Notes under the pieces: generated by a model
What the model was told of the DNA's origin: nothing
The model's input: the letters and a program-made list of their open reading frames with translations, nothing else
Database searches by the model: none
Part shown: piece after piece, positions 44,627 to 53,040 of the stretch
Position numbering within the stretch: the first letter of the stretch is position 1
Layout: each line of letters begins with the position of its first letter
Position numbers and translations under genes: made by a program
Assembly (NCBI GenBank): GCA_963828185.1
Contig: CAWHDV010000007.1
Location: forward strand, 121,531 to 185,530
Direction of reading: 5' to 3'
DNA length: 64,000 nt
Source of the DNA: Rhodoblastus sp963828185
Lineage (GTDB): Bacteria > Pseudomonadota > Alphaproteobacteria > Rhizobiales > Beijerinckiaceae

Positions 44627-44785
44627 ATGTCGATTGGAACAATTCTGCTGATCATACTGATACTCGCGCTGTTCGGCGCGTTGCCAAGCTGGCCATACAG
44701 TTCGGGATGGGGCTATTACCCGAGCGGCGGCATCGGAATTGTGGTGCTGATCGTGGTCATCCTGCTGGTGACGGGTCGCGTCTAG
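44627..44785 (+). CDS. DUF3309 small membrane protein
   Basis: A 52-residue protein from ATG 44627 (AAGGAG site). The sequence MSIGTILLIILILALFGALPSWPYSSGWGYYPSGGIGIV (in parts) with a final hydrophobic segment is the standard DUF3309 layout: two membrane segments around a Trp/Tyr/Gly turn. The function is unknown; such genes are commonly stress-induced. Confidence 0.85.
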   Translation: MSIGTILLIILILALFGALPSWPYSSGWGYYPSGGIGIVVLIVVILLVTGRV

Positions 44786-44856
44786 CTCCTCCGTCTCGCC
44801 TGCGATGAGGCCGGCGCCTTCGAAGCGCTGGTCTTTTTTTCCCCCAGGCAATGCCG

Positions 44857-46668
44857 TCACTCCTTCCTGGAGCCGGGAAGAATCGAACCGAGGAAATCCT
44901 TGGCGACGCCGCGCAGGACGCTCGGCTCTTCCGGTTCGCCCTTGTAGGCCCACGTTATGAACTTGCGCGCCTGCTCGAGCGTGATATGCGGCGGCAGCGG
45001 CGGCACGTTCGGATCGGTCCTGACTTCCAGCACCGCCGGCCGCTCCGACGCCAGCGCCGCCTCCCACGCCGCGCCGAGGTCCTCCACGCGATCGACGAAA
45101 AATCCGTTCAGTCCGATCAGCTCCGCAAACTTGTGGTAGGGCATGTCGGGAATCTGCTGCGTCGCTTCGAAACGCGGATTGCCCTCCATCACCCGCTGCT
45201 CCCAGGTGACCTGATTGAGATCCTGATTGTTGAAGACGCAGACCACCCATTTGGCGTTGGTCCAGGAGCGCCAGTACTTCTGCACCGTGATCAATTCGGC
45301 CATATTGTTCATCTGCATTGCGCCATCGCCGACGAGCGCGATGACGGGCCGCGCGGGATGGGCGAATTTGGCGGCGATGGCGTAGGGCACCGCCGCGCCC
45401 ATCGACGCGAGGCCGCCCGACAGCGAACACATCATGCCCCTGCGCATTTGCAGGTCGCGCGCATACCAGTTGGCGCAGGAGCCGGAATCGCTGGTGATGA
45501 TCGCGCGATCTGGCAGGCGCCTGGAAAGCTCCCACACCACCCGTTGCGGATTGATCGGTTCGGCCGAGCGCATCGCCCGCTCCTCCAGCGTGCGCTTCCA
45601 TTCGGCGACATTGTCCTCGATCTTCTTGCGCCAGCTTCGATCCGCCTTCTTTTCGAGAAAGGGCAGCAAGGCGCGCAAGGTCTCGGCGCTGTCGCCGACA
45701 AGATTAACCTCCATCGGATAGCGCAGGCTGAGCATGTCCGGCTTCAGGTCGATCTGCACGCCGCGCGCGGCGCCTTCCTCGGGCAGGAATTCGGAATAGG
45801 GAAAGCCCGAGCCAACCATCAACAGCGTGTCGCATTGCATCATCATGTCCCAGCTCGGCTTGGTTCCGAGCAGACCGATGGAGCCCGTCACCCAAGGCAG
45901 ATCGTCAGGCAGCGCCGCCTTGCCGAGCAACGCCTTGGCCGCGCCCGCGCCGAGGCGCTCCGCCACTTCGATCAGTTCGTCGCCGGCATGCAGCGCGCCG
46001 GCGCCAACCAGCATCGCCACCCTTTCTCCGGCGTTGAGCACCGCGGCGGCGCGCTGGAGTTCGGCGTCATAGGGAATGATCCTGGGGGCGCTGTAACCGA
46101 TGCCCGAATGCAATGTGCCGTGCTTGCGCCCCGGCTCGCTGTAAGGCTCTTCCTGAAGGTCATTGGGGAAGATCAGCGCCGTGACGCGGCGTTCGCCGAG
46201 CGCGACCCGCACCGCGCGGTCGATCAGGTGCCTGACCTGGGGCGGCGTGCTCGCCTGCTGCACCATGGCGCCCGCGACATCCTTGAAAAGGTTCTGCAGG
46301 TCGAGTTCCTGCTGATAGTGCCCGCCAAGCGCCGCCCGCGCCTGCTGGCCGACAATCGCCAGCACCGGCATGTGATCAAGCCGCGCGTCGTAGAGGCCCG
46401 TGAGCAGATGCGAGGCGCCCGGCCCCGATGTGGCGATGCAGACGCCGAGCCCGCCCGTGAACTTGGCGTGCGCGGAGGCCATGAAGGCGGCCATTTCCTC
46501 GTGGCGCGTCTGCACGAATTCGATCCTGTCTTGCGCCGCGGCTTCGCCGTTCCATCGCTGCAGTCCGCCGAGCAGGCCGTTGATGCCGTCGCCCGGATAG
46601 CCGAAGACGCGCCGCACGCCCCAATCATGCAGGCGACGCCAAACAAAATCACCGACAAGCTGAGCCAT
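44857..46668 (-). CDS. Thiamine diphosphate-dependent enzyme, pyruvate oxidase/acetolactate synthase-like
   Basis: A 603-residue ThDP enzyme from ATG 46668 (GGAGC site). Domain order: PYR domain with the cofactor-activating Glu in RHEEMAAFMAS near residue 51, central FAD/Rossmann-type domain (residues 190-340), and PP domain with GDGAMQMNNMAELITVQKYW (in parts) and FNNQDLNQVTWEQR. The family is that of PoxB/YdaP, oxidising pyruvate to acetate and CO2, often induced in stationary phase in E. coli. The closeness to acetolactate synthase sequences means the exact reaction is uncertain. An EcfG-like promoter lies upstream. Confidence 0.87.
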   Translation of the reverse strand: MAQLVGDFVWRRLHDWGVRRVFGYPGDGINGLLGGLQRWNGEAAAQDRIEFVQTRHEEMAAFMASAHAKFTGGLGVCIATSGPGASHLLTGLYDARLDHMPVLAIVGQQARAALGGHYQQELDLQNLFKDVAGAMVQQASTPPQVRHLIDRAVRVALGERRVTALIFPNDLQEEPYSEPGRKHGTLHSGIGYSAPRIIPYDAELQRAAAVLNAGERVAMLVGAGALHAGDELIEVAERLGAGAAKALLGKAALPDDLPWVTGSIGLLGTKPSWDMMMQCDTLLMVGSGFPYSEFLPEEGAARGVQIDLKPDMLSLRYPMEVNLVGDSAETLRALLPFLEKKADRSWRKKIEDNVAEWKRTLEERAMRSAEPINPQRVVWELSRRLPDRAIITSDSGSCANWYARDLQMRRGMMCSLSGGLASMGAAVPYAIAAKFAHPARPVIALVGDGAMQMNNMAELITVQKYWRSWTNAKWVVCVFNNQDLNQVTWEQRVMEGNPRFEATQQIPDMPYHKFAELIGLNGFFVDRVEDLGAAWEAALASERPAVLEVRTDPNVPPLPPHITLEQARKFITWAYKGEPEEPSVLRGVAKDFLGSILPGSRKE

Positions 46669-46722
46669 CGCGCATCGCTCCAAAATTGAAATCGTCTCGA
46701 TTGTGGTACTCGCTATTGCAAC

Positions 46723-46747
46723 AACCAAATAAAGGCGACGCCGTTCC
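46723..46747 (-). promoter_or_regulatory. EcfG-type promoter candidate for the pyruvate oxidase-like gene
   Basis: On the minus strand GGAAC (46747-46743), 16-base spacer, GGTT (46726-46723). The start codon at 46668 is 55 bp downstream. Confidence 0.55.
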
Positions 46748-46832
46748 ATGATGCGGCCTTTGTCGTCTTCCCGCGTTGCTTAAGGCCGCGTCCTTTTTGG
46801 CGCGTGACAATTTGGCTGCGCCGTTGGGGCGG

Positions 46833-46857
46833 GGAACCGGCTTCGGGCGCCGGCGTT
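46833..46857 (+). promoter_or_regulatory. EcfG-type promoter for ku-ligD
   Basis: A perfect GGAAC-N16-CGTT: GGAAC at 46833-46837 and CGTT at 46854-46857. The Ku start at 46912 is 55 bp downstream of the -10 element. Confidence 0.68.
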
Positions 46858-46911
46858 GGTTCACTCGAAATAGATCGGTCAGGGCGAGAAAAAAGTCGGG
46901 AGATTGGCGTC

Positions 46912-47769
46912 ATGGCGCCGCGCGCGGTTTGGAGAGGATTTTTGCAGGTCGCCGGGCTGAGTTGCCCGATGGCGCTTTTCACCGCCGTGTCAACCTCCGA
47001 CCATATCGCCTTCACAATGATCAACCGCGCGACGGGACATCGCGCCCGCCGCGAGTTTGTCGACAGCCAGTCCGGCGAGGTCGTCGCCAAGGACGACCAG
47101 GTCAGGGGCTACCAGACCGAGAAGGATCGTTACGTCGTGCTGGAGCCGGAGGAAATCGCCTCCGCGGCGCAGAAGGGCGACAAGACCATCGCCGTCTCGG
47201 CGTTTCTTGCCCTGGACGACGTAGACCAGGTCTTTTTCGACAAGCCGTATTATCTCGCTCCCTCGGCCGGCGGCGCCGAAATGCTTTCCGTCATCCGCGC
47301 GGGCCTGCTGCAGCGCCATGCGGCGGCGTTCGGGCAGGCTGTGCTGTTCCGGCGCGTGCGGGCCTTGCTCATTCGGCCGCACGGCGACGGATTGATCGCC
47401 ACGACGCTGAATTACGATTACGAGGTCCGATCCGCCCGCGAGGCTTTCGCGGACGTGCCCGATGTCGATATCAAGGGCGAGATGCTCGATCTCGCCGCAC
47501 ACATCATCTCGACCAAGCGCGGCGCGTTCGACCCCGCCCGATACCAGGACCGCTACGAGACGGCGCTGGTCGATCTCGTGAAAGCCAAACTGGAGGGACG
47601 GACGATTTCGCCGCCGAAGCGCCAGCCGCAGCCAAAAACCATCGACCTCATGCAGGCCTTGCGGGAAAGCGCCGGCGTTCCGCCCGAGAGCAAGCGGCGG
47701 CCAAGGCGCGCGCGATCGGAGCCGCCGCAAAAGCGCGCCGCGCGCGCCTCGCGCCGCAAGGCGAGCTGA
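46912..47769 (+). CDS. ku: Non-homologous end joining protein Ku
   Basis: A 285-residue bacterial Ku from ATG 46912 with GGGAG nine bases before. Conserved text: RAVWRGFLQVAGLSCPMALFTAVS (in part), the KGY/RGYQTEKDRYVVLEPEEI region, DVDQVFFDKPYYLAP, FRRVRALLIRPHGDGLIATTLNYDYEVR (in parts) and YQDRYETALVDLVKAKLEG. The C-terminal 60 residues are Arg/Lys/Pro-rich, a tail type that in bacterial Ku helps DNA binding and bridging. It binds DNA ends and recruits LigD, encoded three bases after its stop. Confidence 0.94.
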   Translation: MAPRAVWRGFLQVAGLSCPMALFTAVSTSDHIAFTMINRATGHRARREFVDSQSGEVVAKDDQVRGYQTEKDRYVVLEPEEIASAAQKGDKTIAVSAFLALDDVDQVFFDKPYYLAPSAGGAEMLSVIRAGLLQRHAAAFGQAVLFRRVRALLIRPHGDGLIATTLNYDYEVRSAREAFADVPDVDIKGEMLDLAAHIISTKRGAFDPARYQDRYETALVDLVKAKLEGRTISPPKRQPQPKTIDLMQALRESAGVPPESKRRPRRARSEPPQKRAARASRRKAS

Positions 47770-47772
47770 TCC

Positions 47773-50295
47773 ATGCCCCTGGCCGCCTATCGCGAAAAAC
47801 GCAATTTCGCCGCGACGCCGGAGCCTCGCGGACGGGAGCGCCGGACGCGACAGAACATTTTCGTCATTCAAAAGCACGCCGCGCGGCGGCTCCACTACGA
47901 CCTGCGTCTCGAATTCGAGGGCGTGCTGAAAAGCTGGGCCGTCACCCGCGGACCGAGCCTCGCGCCAGGCGAAAAGCGGCTGGCGGTGGCGGTCGAAGAC
48001 CATCCACTCGAGTATGCTGATTTCGAGGGGACGATTCCGAAAGGGGAATATGGCGGCGGCGCGGTGATCGTCTGGGACAAGGGGTTCTGGCGACCCTTGC
48101 ATGACGCGAAAAAGGGCTTTGCAAAAGGCCATCTCGAATTCGAGCTTTCCGGCGCGAAACTCACCGGCCGCTGGCATCTCGTGCGAATGGCCAAAAAGCC
48201 GGGTGAAAAACATGAGAACTGGCTGCTGATCAAGGGCGACGACGAAGCGGCGCGGGGCGCCGGCGACGCCGACATTTTGCAACAGCAGCCGAATTCCGCC
48301 AAGACCGGCCGCGCGATCGAGGATGTCGCGCAGGAGGCGCCGGGTTGGTCATCGAAGACCGGCAAATTGCCGAGGCCGTCACCAGGCGCGCCACGCTCGG
48401 AGTTGGCGAAGATCAAGGGCGCGAAAAAGGCGGCGCCGCCGAAATTCATCGAGCCAGCGCTGGCGACGCTCGCCAAGTCGCCCCCGACCAGCGACCTCTG
48501 GCTGCATGAAATCAAGTTCGACGGCTATCGTCTGCAGGCGCGGATCGAGAAAGGCGTCGTGACCCTGCTGACGCGAACCGGGCTCGACTGGACGCGAAAA
48601 TTCGGCGACCGGATCGCGGCGGCGCTGCGCGCGCTTCCTGTCGAGACCGCCGTGCTCGACGGCGAGCTGGTGGTCGAAAACGCCTCGGGCGCTTCGGACT
48701 TCTCCGCCTTGCAGGCCGACCTCAGCGAAGGCAGGCAGGACCGATTCCTGCTTTATCTTTTCGACGCGCTGCACCTCGACGGCTACGACCTCCGCGCGGC
48801 GCCGCTGGTCAAACGAAAATCCCTGCTCGGCCGCGTCCTGGACGGCTGCGGCGATCCCTTGCGACTGAGCGAGCATTTCGAGGAAAGCGGCGCGTTCGTC
48901 TTGAGCCACGTCTGCCGCCTGAGCCTCGAAGGCATCGTGTCCAAGAAGCGTGACGGCCAATATCGTTCGGGTCGCGGCACGAACTGGATCAAGTCCAAAT
49001 GTTCGTCGCGCCAGGAGTTCGTCATCGGCGGCTATGTCCCCTCGACCACCTCACGCAAGGCTGTCGGCTCGCTCGCGCTTGGCGTGTTCGATCGCCACGC
49101 GCTGACCTATGTCGGTCGCGTCGGCACCGGTTTTTCCCGCGACGTTTCCGAAGATCTGTTTCTGCGGCTCAAGCAGATTGAAATCGCCAAATCGCCTTTC
49201 AGGCAGAAACTGCGCCCTGAAGAAGCGAGGGGCTTGCGTCATGTGCGGCCGGAGCTCGTGGCCGAGATCGAATTCCGCGCCTGGACGTCGAGCGGCCATT
49301 TGCGCCACGCCTCCTTCCGCGGGCTGCGTGACGACAAGCCGGCCGAGGAGATCGTCCGCGAGGCCAAGGCCGTTCGGGCAAGATCGACGGAGCCGCGCCG
49401 AACCATGAAGCTCACCCATCCCGACCGGCTGTATTGGCCTGACGCCGGTGTGACGAAGCAAGGTCTCGCCGATTATTACAGCGAAATCTGGGAGCATGCG
49501 GCGCCGTTCCTTGTCGGCCGTCCCCTGGCGTTGCTGCGCTGTCCGAACGGAATCGACGGCGAGACATTCTTCCAGAAGCACGTCTGGAAAGGCGTCGGGC
49601 CGGGCATTGTTCCGGCGCGCGATCCGACCGAGCCGGGCGTTGAGCTGATCAGCATCCGCGACATCGACGGCCTGCTCACGCTGGCTCAGGGCGCGGCGCT
49701 GGAAATCCATCCTTGGGGCTCGACCGTGGACGATTGGGAGCGGCCGGATATCCTGATCATGGACCTCGATCCGGGCGAGGGCGTCGCGTGGGAAAAAGTC
49801 CTGGACGCGGCCCGCGAGATCGGTGAAAGGCTGCGCCAGGCGGGCCTTGCCGCCTTCGTCAAGACTTCGGGCGGCAAGGGGCTGCACGTCGCCGCCCCCT
49901 TGCGGCCGCACGCCGAATGGCCCCAAGTAAAAGCCTTCACCAAAACCATGGCCGAGGCCATGGCGTCCGACAGTCCCGGGCTCTTTGTCTCCACCATCGC
50001 CAAGGCGCGCCGCCGCGGCAAGATCCTGGTCGACTATTTGCGCAACCAGCGCGGAGCGACGGCGGTCGCGCCGTACAGCCCGCGCGCGCGCGCGGGAGCG
50101 CCCGTGTCGATGCCGCTTGAATGGGGTGAACTCGACGCCGCCATCGGGCCGGCGCATTTCACGATCGCCAATGCGCCGAAGCGACTGTCGACGCTTGGCT
50201 CAATTCCATGGGCCGATTTTCGCAAAGCTGCGGCGCCGCTGCGCGCGGCTCCTTCGGGCAAGCGCCCTCGCGCCCCGCGCGGCAAGACGAACTAG
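47773..50295 (+). CDS. ligD: Multifunctional DNA ligase D (phosphoesterase-ligase-polymerase)
   Basis: An 840-residue end-joining enzyme. Residues 25-190 form the 3'-phosphoesterase domain (RRLHYDLRLEFEGVLKSWAVTRGPS, ending GGAVIVWDKG), residues 225-530 the ATP-dependent ligase with adenylated Lys 248 in EIKFDGYR, and residues 545-815 the primase-like polymerase with metal-binding Asp 664 and Asp 666 in DLDPGEG and the SGGKGLHV block. The order PE-LIG-POL is the Hyphomicrobiales/Pseudomonas type. It acts with Ku in repair of double-strand breaks. Its stop overlaps that of the convergent second ku by four bases. Confidence 0.95.
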   Translation: MPLAAYREKRNFAATPEPRGRERRTRQNIFVIQKHAARRLHYDLRLEFEGVLKSWAVTRGPSLAPGEKRLAVAVEDHPLEYADFEGTIPKGEYGGGAVIVWDKGFWRPLHDAKKGFAKGHLEFELSGAKLTGRWHLVRMAKKPGEKHENWLLIKGDDEAARGAGDADILQQQPNSAKTGRAIEDVAQEAPGWSSKTGKLPRPSPGAPRSELAKIKGAKKAAPPKFIEPALATLAKSPPTSDLWLHEIKFDGYRLQARIEKGVVTLLTRTGLDWTRKFGDRIAAALRALPVETAVLDGELVVENASGASDFSALQADLSEGRQDRFLLYLFDALHLDGYDLRAAPLVKRKSLLGRVLDGCGDPLRLSEHFEESGAFVLSHVCRLSLEGIVSKKRDGQYRSGRGTNWIKSKCSSRQEFVIGGYVPSTTSRKAVGSLALGVFDRHALTYVGRVGTGFSRDVSEDLFLRLKQIEIAKSPFRQKLRPEEARGLRHVRPELVAEIEFRAWTSSGHLRHASFRGLRDDKPAEEIVREAKAVRARSTEPRRTMKLTHPDRLYWPDAGVTKQGLADYYSEIWEHAAPFLVGRPLALLRCPNGIDGETFFQKHVWKGVGPGIVPARDPTEPGVELISIRDIDGLLTLAQGAALEIHPWGSTVDDWERPDILIMDLDPGEGVAWEKVLDAAREIGERLRQAGLAAFVKTSGGKGLHVAAPLRPHAEWPQVKAFTKTMAEAMASDSPGLFVSTIAKARRRGKILVDYLRNQRGATAVAPYSPRARAGAPVSMPLEWGELDAAIGPAHFTIANAPKRLSTLGSIPWADFRKAAAPLRAAPSGKRPRAPRGKTN

Positions 50296-51086
50296 CTTGC
50301 GGAACGGAGGCTTTTGCGCAGCGCGTCGATGATGTTGACGACCTGATGAGGCGCCGGCGCCGCCGGCCTTTCGCTCGCCTCGACGCGGCGCGCTCCGCGC
50401 TCGCGCTTGGCGGCGATGATCTCCAGAAGTTTCTCCTGCACGGGATCGTGCGCCATTTTTGCATCCCAGCGGACACTCATCTTGTCGATCAATTGCGAGA
50501 CGAGTTCGAGCGCCTGCTGATCCGTTTTCGGCGCCATCGTCTCACCGGAATAATCGTCCTCTTTGCGGACTTCATCGGCGTAACGCAAGGTCCAGGCCAT
50601 GATCCCGTTGTCGCGCGGTTTCACCAGCAGCGGACGCTCGCGCCGATAAAGCACGAGGCGCGAAAGGCCGACAGTGCCGGTCGATTTCATCACGTCGCGA
50701 ATGACGGCGAACGCCTCCTCGCCGACCGGACCGTCGGGCGCGAGATAATGCGGCTTATCGTACCAGATCCAGTCAATGCTTTCGTCGGGCGCGAAATATT
50801 CAATGTCGATCGTGCGCGTGCTCTCGAGCTCGACGGCGTCGAGTTCGTCCTCGTCGAAAAGCGCAAAATCATCCTCGCCCTTGGCATAGCCCTTGGCGAG
50901 TCCGCCTTCCTCGATTTCCGAGCCGTCGCGCTCATCGACATAGCGGCTGACCACCCGGGCGCCGGTCCGGCGGTTGAGAACGTGAAAACGCACCTTCGCG
51001 TTTTCCGTCGTCGCCGGACTCATCGCGACCGGGCAGGTCACGAGCGACAGTTTCAGAAATCCCTTCCAGAACGCGCGCGTCGCCAC
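50292..51086 (-). CDS. ku: Non-homologous end joining protein Ku, second copy
   Basis: A 264-residue Ku from GTG 51086. Core blocks: RAFWKGFLKLSLVTCPVAMSPA, AKGYAKGEDDFALFDEDELDAVELEST (in parts), IDWIWYDKPHYLAPDGPVGEEAFAVIRDVM (in parts), RRERPLLVKPRDNGIMAWTLRYADEVR. Unlike the first copy it lacks a long basic tail and ends in NIIDALRKSL, a helix shared by partner-binding Ku C-termini. It lies five bases after the DUF4142 gene, so the two share an EcfG-type promoter. In Sinorhizobium, multiple Ku proteins form different end-joining systems. Confidence 0.94.
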   Translation of the reverse strand: MATRAFWKGFLKLSLVTCPVAMSPATTENAKVRFHVLNRRTGARVVSRYVDERDGSEIEEGGLAKGYAKGEDDFALFDEDELDAVELESTRTIDIEYFAPDESIDWIWYDKPHYLAPDGPVGEEAFAVIRDVMKSTGTVGLSRLVLYRRERPLLVKPRDNGIMAWTLRYADEVRKEDDYSGETMAPKTDQQALELVSQLIDKMSVRWDAKMAHDPVQEKLLEIIAAKRERGARRVEASERPAAPAPHQVVNIIDALRKSLRSAS

Positions 51087-51091
51087 GACGT

Positions 51092-51631
51092 CTACCTTTG
51101 CGCCTGCTTCTCGAGTTCACGCGCCATGTCGAGGTGATGCTGGAGGATCGGCTCTTCCTGCGCCGCCCATGTTTTCAGGACGGCATTGTCGCCCCCCTTG
51201 GCATAGCGCTGGAACAACGAGACGGCGTCCTTGTGCGCGCTCAACTGGTCGTCGCGATATTGCTTGTCGAAATCGGCGCCCTTCAGCTTGTCGAGCTTGT
51301 CGATCATCGATTGTTGCGATTGGCTCGGCTTGTCCGGAATGGTGACGTCGATGTTTTTCGCCTTCACCAGATCCTTGAGCTCGGCGCCGATTTTCGAATG
51401 GTCAGTGATCATCGTCTTGGCGAAGCCCTGGGTGGCCGCATCGCCGCGCTGCTCCGCCAGCTTGCTCGACTGGATTTCAAATTGCCCACCCTTCGCGGCT
51501 TCGGTCACGAAATCCTGCGTCGTCGGCGCGATACCCAGGGCCTTGTCAACCCCGAGTTTTTCTCCCGTCGATTCCGCATAGGCGGAGCCGCACAACAAGA
51601 TGCATGCGGTGGCTATGGCCAGCTTTCTCAT
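51092..51631 (-). CDS. Exported DUF4142 (ferritin-like) protein
   Basis: A 179-residue protein from ATG 51631 with a GGGAGG site. A signal peptide (MRKLAIATACILLCGSAYA) is followed by a DUF4142 domain: TTQDFVTEAAKGGQFEIQSSKLAEQRG (in parts), FAKTMITDHSKIGAELK, QLSAHKDAVSLFQRYAKGGDNAVLKTWA. The helical His/Asp/Glu positions are those of the ferritin-like fold, probably periplasmic. Such proteins are abundant in stress regulons. It is the first gene of a two-gene operon with ku2. Confidence 0.9.
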   Translation of the reverse strand: MRKLAIATACILLCGSAYAESTGEKLGVDKALGIAPTTQDFVTEAAKGGQFEIQSSKLAEQRGDAATQGFAKTMITDHSKIGAELKDLVKAKNIDVTIPDKPSQSQQSMIDKLDKLKGADFDKQYRDDQLSAHKDAVSLFQRYAKGGDNAVLKTWAAQEEPILQHHLDMARELEKQAQR

Positions 51632-51683
51632 CTTCGACCTCCCAGACCTGGCGCGGCGCGATCGACCGCGATTTGAAGCGAAA

Positions 51684-51708
51684 GGAACGCATCCTCCGCG
51701 AGGAGGTT
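51684..51708 (+). promoter_or_regulatory. EcfG-type promoter candidate facing the mgtC remnant
   Basis: GGAAC at 51684-51688, 16-base spacer, GGTT at 51705-51708. The remnant starts at 51780. Shares bases with the minus-strand site. Confidence 0.45.
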
Positions 51709-51710
51709 CC
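51686..51710 (-). promoter_or_regulatory. EcfG-type promoter for DUF4142-ku2
   Basis: A perfect GGAAC-N16-CGTT on the minus strand: GGAAC at 51710-51706 and CGTT at 51689-51686. The DUF4142 start at 51631 is 55 bp downstream. Confidence 0.65.
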
Positions 51711-51779
51711 TGCAGCCAAGAATGCGCTCGCAACTACGGTCGCGATCTGGAACCTGCCGGGACGGCCGAGGCGTTTCAA

Positions 51780-52114
51780 ATGGAGGAAATTGCACTGCGC
51801 CTGGCGCTCACGCTGATCGCTGCCGGGGTCATCGGCCTCAACCGCAGCCTTCGGGGGCGCGCGGCAGGCGTGAGGACCATGATCCTCGTCGGCCTCGCGG
51901 CCTGCGCCGCGATGATCCAGGCCGACCTGTTGCTGCCGATTTCCGGCAAGACCGATTCGTCTTTCGCTGCGTCGCTGGCGCCCAGACCGCCACGCTCGAA
52001 TATGAAATTTGCTGGACCGGCCCGGAAACGCAGGCTTCGCCGGATGATCTTCTGCGCTTCCTCGAGGAAAGGATGATCCTGACTGCGTTCGAGATCAAGC
52101 CGGAAGGCGATTGA
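51780..52114 (+). pseudogene. MgtC/SapB-family protein, internal deletion
   Basis: The frame from ATG 51780 reads as a normal MgtC N-terminus (EEIALRLALTLIAAGVIGLNRSLRGRAAGVRTMILVGLAACAAMIQADLLL, in parts), two membrane segments, up to GKTDSSF. At about 51962 the text then joins, in a shifted frame, a typical soluble MgtC C-terminus (TATLEYEICWTGPETQASPDDLLRFLEE ... FEIKPEGD, stop at 52114). Family proteins are about 220-240 residues with four to five membrane segments, so roughly 100 codons of the middle are missing. The uninterrupted frame alone would give a 98-residue truncated product. Confidence 0.72.
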
Positions 52115-52135
52115 CCCGCCGCTCAATGGCCCGCT

Positions 52136-52888
52136 TCAGTGCGTCTTGTCATGAGCGGAAGGGTAGACATCGCGCAGGACCATCTGGAAATGCCGGCGCA
52201 GACTGGCGTCGCATTCGCATGACAACTGCCTCAGCGCCGCCGCGTCCTTCACGACCACCATCGATCTGCGCAATTCGAGCATACCTTCGATCCTGAATTT
52301 CTGCATCAGGCGATTGACATAGCTTCGCCCCACGCCGAGCAGGCCAGCCAGCTGTTCCTGGGTGAGCGACAGCGCGTCGTCGCCCGTTCGATCGATCGCC
52401 GCGAGCAGCCATTTCGCCGCTCGCTGTTCGATCCTGTGCGAGGCGTTGCAGGCGGTCGACTGGAACACCTGCGCCATCAGACAATCGGCATAGCGCGCAA
52501 AAAGCGAGTTGATCGCAGGATAGTCGCGCTTCAGGCGTTCGAGATCGCTGACGCGAATGCGGGCGAAGTCGGCGCCGAACTGCACCACCGCCCGCGCATA
52601 GGCCGGAAGGCGCCCCTTGCTGACGATGCCGCCCACCGCGCCTTCCCGGCCGATCAGCGCCGTCTCGACATTGCCGCCATCTTTCAGGATGATGCGAAAG
52701 GAGGCCATCGACGCGCCGACCGGAAAGTAGGCGTATCGAACGTCCTCGCCGGGCTCGTAGATCACCGATCCCGGCGTGCCGCGCCAGGCTTCGAGAGAGG
52801 CGCAAAGCTTGGCTCTCTCGACGGTCGCCAGGGCCTGGATGAGATTGTTGGCGACGTCGTCAAACGATGTCCGCATGCTGCACATCAT
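52136..52888 (-). CDS. Crp/Fnr-family transcription regulator
   Basis: A 250-residue regulator from ATG 52888 (GGAG site); a TTG at 52921 is also in frame. The N-terminal two-thirds is a cyclic-nucleotide-binding-like barrel (IYEPGEDVRYAYFPVGASMASFR (in part), ETALIGREGAVGGI), without a cysteine cluster for iron-sulfur. The C-terminal winged helix (LSLTQEQLAGLLGVGRSYVNRLMQKFRIEG, in parts) is Crp type. Proteins of this subtype with LIGREG often act in heme- or redox-independent stress control. It is divergent to the phytochrome-like gene; a weak EcfG-like site lies upstream. Confidence 0.87.
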   Translation of the reverse strand: MMCSMRTSFDDVANNLIQALATVERAKLCASLEAWRGTPGSVIYEPGEDVRYAYFPVGASMASFRIILKDGGNVETALIGREGAVGGIVSKGRLPAYARAVVQFGADFARIRVSDLERLKRDYPAINSLFARYADCLMAQVFQSTACNASHRIEQRAAKWLLAAIDRTGDDALSLTQEQLAGLLGVGRSYVNRLMQKFRIEGMLELRRSMVVVKDAAALRQLSCECDASLRRHFQMVLRDVYPSAHDKTH

Positions 52889-52919
52889 CGCGTCTCCAAC
52901 ATTGGGTTTTGAACAGACC

Positions 52920-52945
52920 AACGCATAAAAGGCGAGAAATGTTCA
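52920..52945 (-). promoter_or_regulatory. Weak EcfG-like promoter candidate for the Crp-family gene
   Basis: On the minus strand TGAAC (52945-52941), 17-base spacer, CGTT (52923-52920). One mismatch in the -35. The start at 52888 is 32 bp downstream. Confidence 0.35.
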
Positions 52946-53040
52946 CTAGTGGATAGAACTTCCCCGCGGCCGGCCTTACGCTGTTTACGCTAAGCTCTCG
53001 GCAATGCGTCGACGACGATTGCGCAGGCTGGATAAAGCTC

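Noticed and set aside
44851..46689. A 612-codon plus-strand frame opposite the pyruvate oxidase-like gene
   Set aside because: Mirror of a conserved ThDP enzyme; no independent coding evidence.
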